A DNA stretch of 35,765 nucleotides, taken from assembly GCA_025463165.1 (NCBI GenBank), contig JAOBAU010000432.1:1-35765 (forward strand), given 5' to 3'. Positions 34,300-35,765 of this stretch are shown here, piece by piece. The notes under the pieces are model-generated. The model worked only from the letters and a program-made list of their open reading frames with translations. It did no database searches and had not been told where the DNA came from. Within the stretch, counting starts at the first letter, position 1. The number at the start of each line of letters is the position of its first letter. The position numbers were made by a program, and so were the translations under genes. The DNA is from Acidobacteriota bacterium (GTDB taxonomy: Bacteria; Acidobacteriota; Thermoanaerobaculia; Gp7-AA8).

Positions 34300-35765
34300 A
34301 TGAGCCTGTTCGATTTTCCGCGGATCAACATTAAAGGTACGCTCCAGCTCACTCCCGGCACCGCCAATAATGACGATTACGCCGGCTCGTGGAACCTGCC
34401 GGCGAGCTGGGGACCGTTCGCCGGCCAGACCGTGGCGCTGGTCGACTCGAAAATGGTCGAGGCGCGGACCTACGGGATGTCGGACGATCAGTTCATCGCC
34501 TGGGTGCAGAAGGCGCAGCCGCTGACGTCGGCGACGAATCCCTGCAAAACGAAAGAATTCATCCCGGCGGAGTGGAATTACTACGGCGACATGGCGTCGA
34601 AAGTGTTGTCAGCCAGCGTGATCGGCGTGCAGACAGCGCCCGATACGATTTATTCGGCGGCCGACAGCAAAGTGCCGCTGACGTCGATGATCGGGTCGTC
34701 GCTGACATACAGCGGCGGGATCACGGACGTGAATTCCGAGGGCTCGCCGCCTGCGACGCAGTTCTTCATCGATCAGCTGACGCTGATGAACGGCAGCGCG
34801 ACCGCGATCCAGGGACGGCCGTCGAAAGGCGCCTGCCAGTGGCTGAATTTCTATCGGAATATCAATCTGACGGCCGACGGCGGCGCCGGCGGTTACGTCT
34901 ATCACGTGATGCTGCGCGGTTCCGGCAACATCATCAACATTCCTGAATTTCAGGACCCGAAGATTGCCGGGATCATCTTTCGCTATTACCTCTACCGGCC
35001 GATGCAGAAGATCGGCGGGAACGATGCAATCGAGCAGCTTTACAAAGAGAAGGGGATGAACGCTTCGACGCTCGAATTCATCGCCACGATTGCGCCGCTG
35101 TATGCGGACGAGAAGATCGTGACCGGGCCGACCGGCCGGCTGCTGATTTCGAATACCGCCGCCATTCCGACGCCGGTCGGGACGGGCAACAACGGCAATA
35201 ACGGGTTGATCGCGCTCGCGCCGGCGGTGATGCAGCGCTTCGGCAACAGACTGTCGGCTGATTTCTCCGCGACGTTTCCCGACTATTACAAGGGAACGAG
35301 CAACGACAAGTACGATTTTGGTCCGGTCGCGCTCCTCGCGACCGACAGCAGCGGTAAATCCGCGACGATCGGCGCGATCAATTACGCTGATACAGGCGCC
35401 GGCGATCGTGCGGGATGGCTTTTCGATTTCGATATTTCTCAGAACGCGGACGCGCAGGCCGTGTTGCAGGATGCCAATGCGTCATTCCAGCTCGTTCATC
35501 CGATCTGGGGGACGGTGCTCGGCGAGACCGATTTCTATTTCGTCACGAATCAGCAGGCCATTTATGCGGAGCAGCACGGCGCGGGCGACCGTTTCCTCAA
35601 TCAGGGAACGGAAGAGCCGGCGACCGTCTCCGTTTACCGCCGCGGACAGTTGCTGACCGGTAAAGACGCTCCGCCAATTACTGTCTGGCAATATCGCTCG
35701 GTTCCGCTGCAGTCGCCCGGCAATGCCACGGTGCTCACCGCGAATTTGCGTCCCGGCGAGCCGAT
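34300..35765 (+). CDS. VioB/RebD N-terminal-domain-like protein (3' partial, runs off right edge; missing from ORF track)
   Basis: Own translation MSLFDFPRINIKGTLQLTPGTANNDDYAGSWNLPASWGPF... open through 35765 (488 codons). Resembles VioB N-terminus (DFPRIHFRG...TANRD) and a later block IAGIIFRYYLYRP...LYADEKIVTGPTGRLLIS (VioB: VGVVGLWRRGELASYPAGRLLRP). Strong SD AAGGAG. Confidence 0.6.
   Translation, partial: MSLFDFPRINIKGTLQLTPGTANNDDYAGSWNLPASWGPFAGQTVALVDSKMVEARTYGMSDDQFIAWVQKAQPLTSATNPCKTKEFIPAEWNYYGDMASKVLSASVIGVQTAPDTIYSAADSKVPLTSMIGSSLTYSGGITDVNSEGSPPATQFFIDQLTLMNGSATAIQGRPSKGACQWLNFYRNINLTADGGAGGYVYHVMLRGSGNIINIPEFQDPKIAGIIFRYYLYRPMQKIGGNDAIEQLYKEKGMNASTLEFIATIAPLYADEKIVTGPTGRLLISNTAAIPTPVGTGNNGNNGLIALAPAVMQRFGNRLSADFSATFPDYYKGTSNDKYDFGPVALLATDSSGKSATIGAINYADTGAGDRAGWLFDFDISQNADAQAVLQDANASFQLVHPIWGTVLGETDFYFVTNQQAIYAEQHGAGDRFLNQGTEEPATVSVYRRGQLLTGKDAPPITVWQYRSVPLQSPGNATVLTANLRPGEP

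Noticed and set aside
1-35765. CRISPR arrays, tRNA/rRNA genes, transposases, phage genes, toxin-antitoxin modules
   Set aside because: Looked for by eye on both strands; nothing convincing. A tRNAscan/ISfinder/CRISPR search would be decisive.

Overview
High-GC bacterial window with no RNA genes, CRISPR array or transposon that I could support. The lineage is not assigned; Acidobacteriota-like is only a guess. The left and middle parts are rich in signalling genes: a partial TonB-dependent siderophore receptor, a stand-alone CheB, two large CheB-CheR fusions (one also carrying GAF and histidine-kinase modules), four further histidine kinases, an NtrC-type sigma-54 activator, a single-domain receiver, and two XRE regulators, each next to a CheB-CheR gene. 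Other blocks are: an Omp85/POTRA-like outer-membrane protein + DUF4390-like protein + NtrY-like kinase + NtrC-like regulator operon; a DUF3267-like/CPXCG pair; a GT4-(alpha/alpha)6 + GH130 pair with two small upstream genes; a fatty-acid desaturase; a two-repeat membrane lipoprotein; a DUF3494 (ice-binding/adhesin-like) protein with an IPTL-CTERM-like tail followed by exosortase H and its partner; and, running off the right edge, a VioB/RebD N-terminal-like protein absent from the ORF track because it has no stop in the window. The best leads are (1) the VioB-N-like ORF next to the exosortase-H cassette, (2) a candidate self-activating sigma-54 promoter with upstream dyads ahead of the Omp85-DUF4390-HK-NtrC operon, (3) a structured leader in front of the exosortase substrate, and (4) a TTTCGGCAACG...GTTGCC dyad shared by two promoters. 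Everything is read by eye from sequence; no searches or folds were run.
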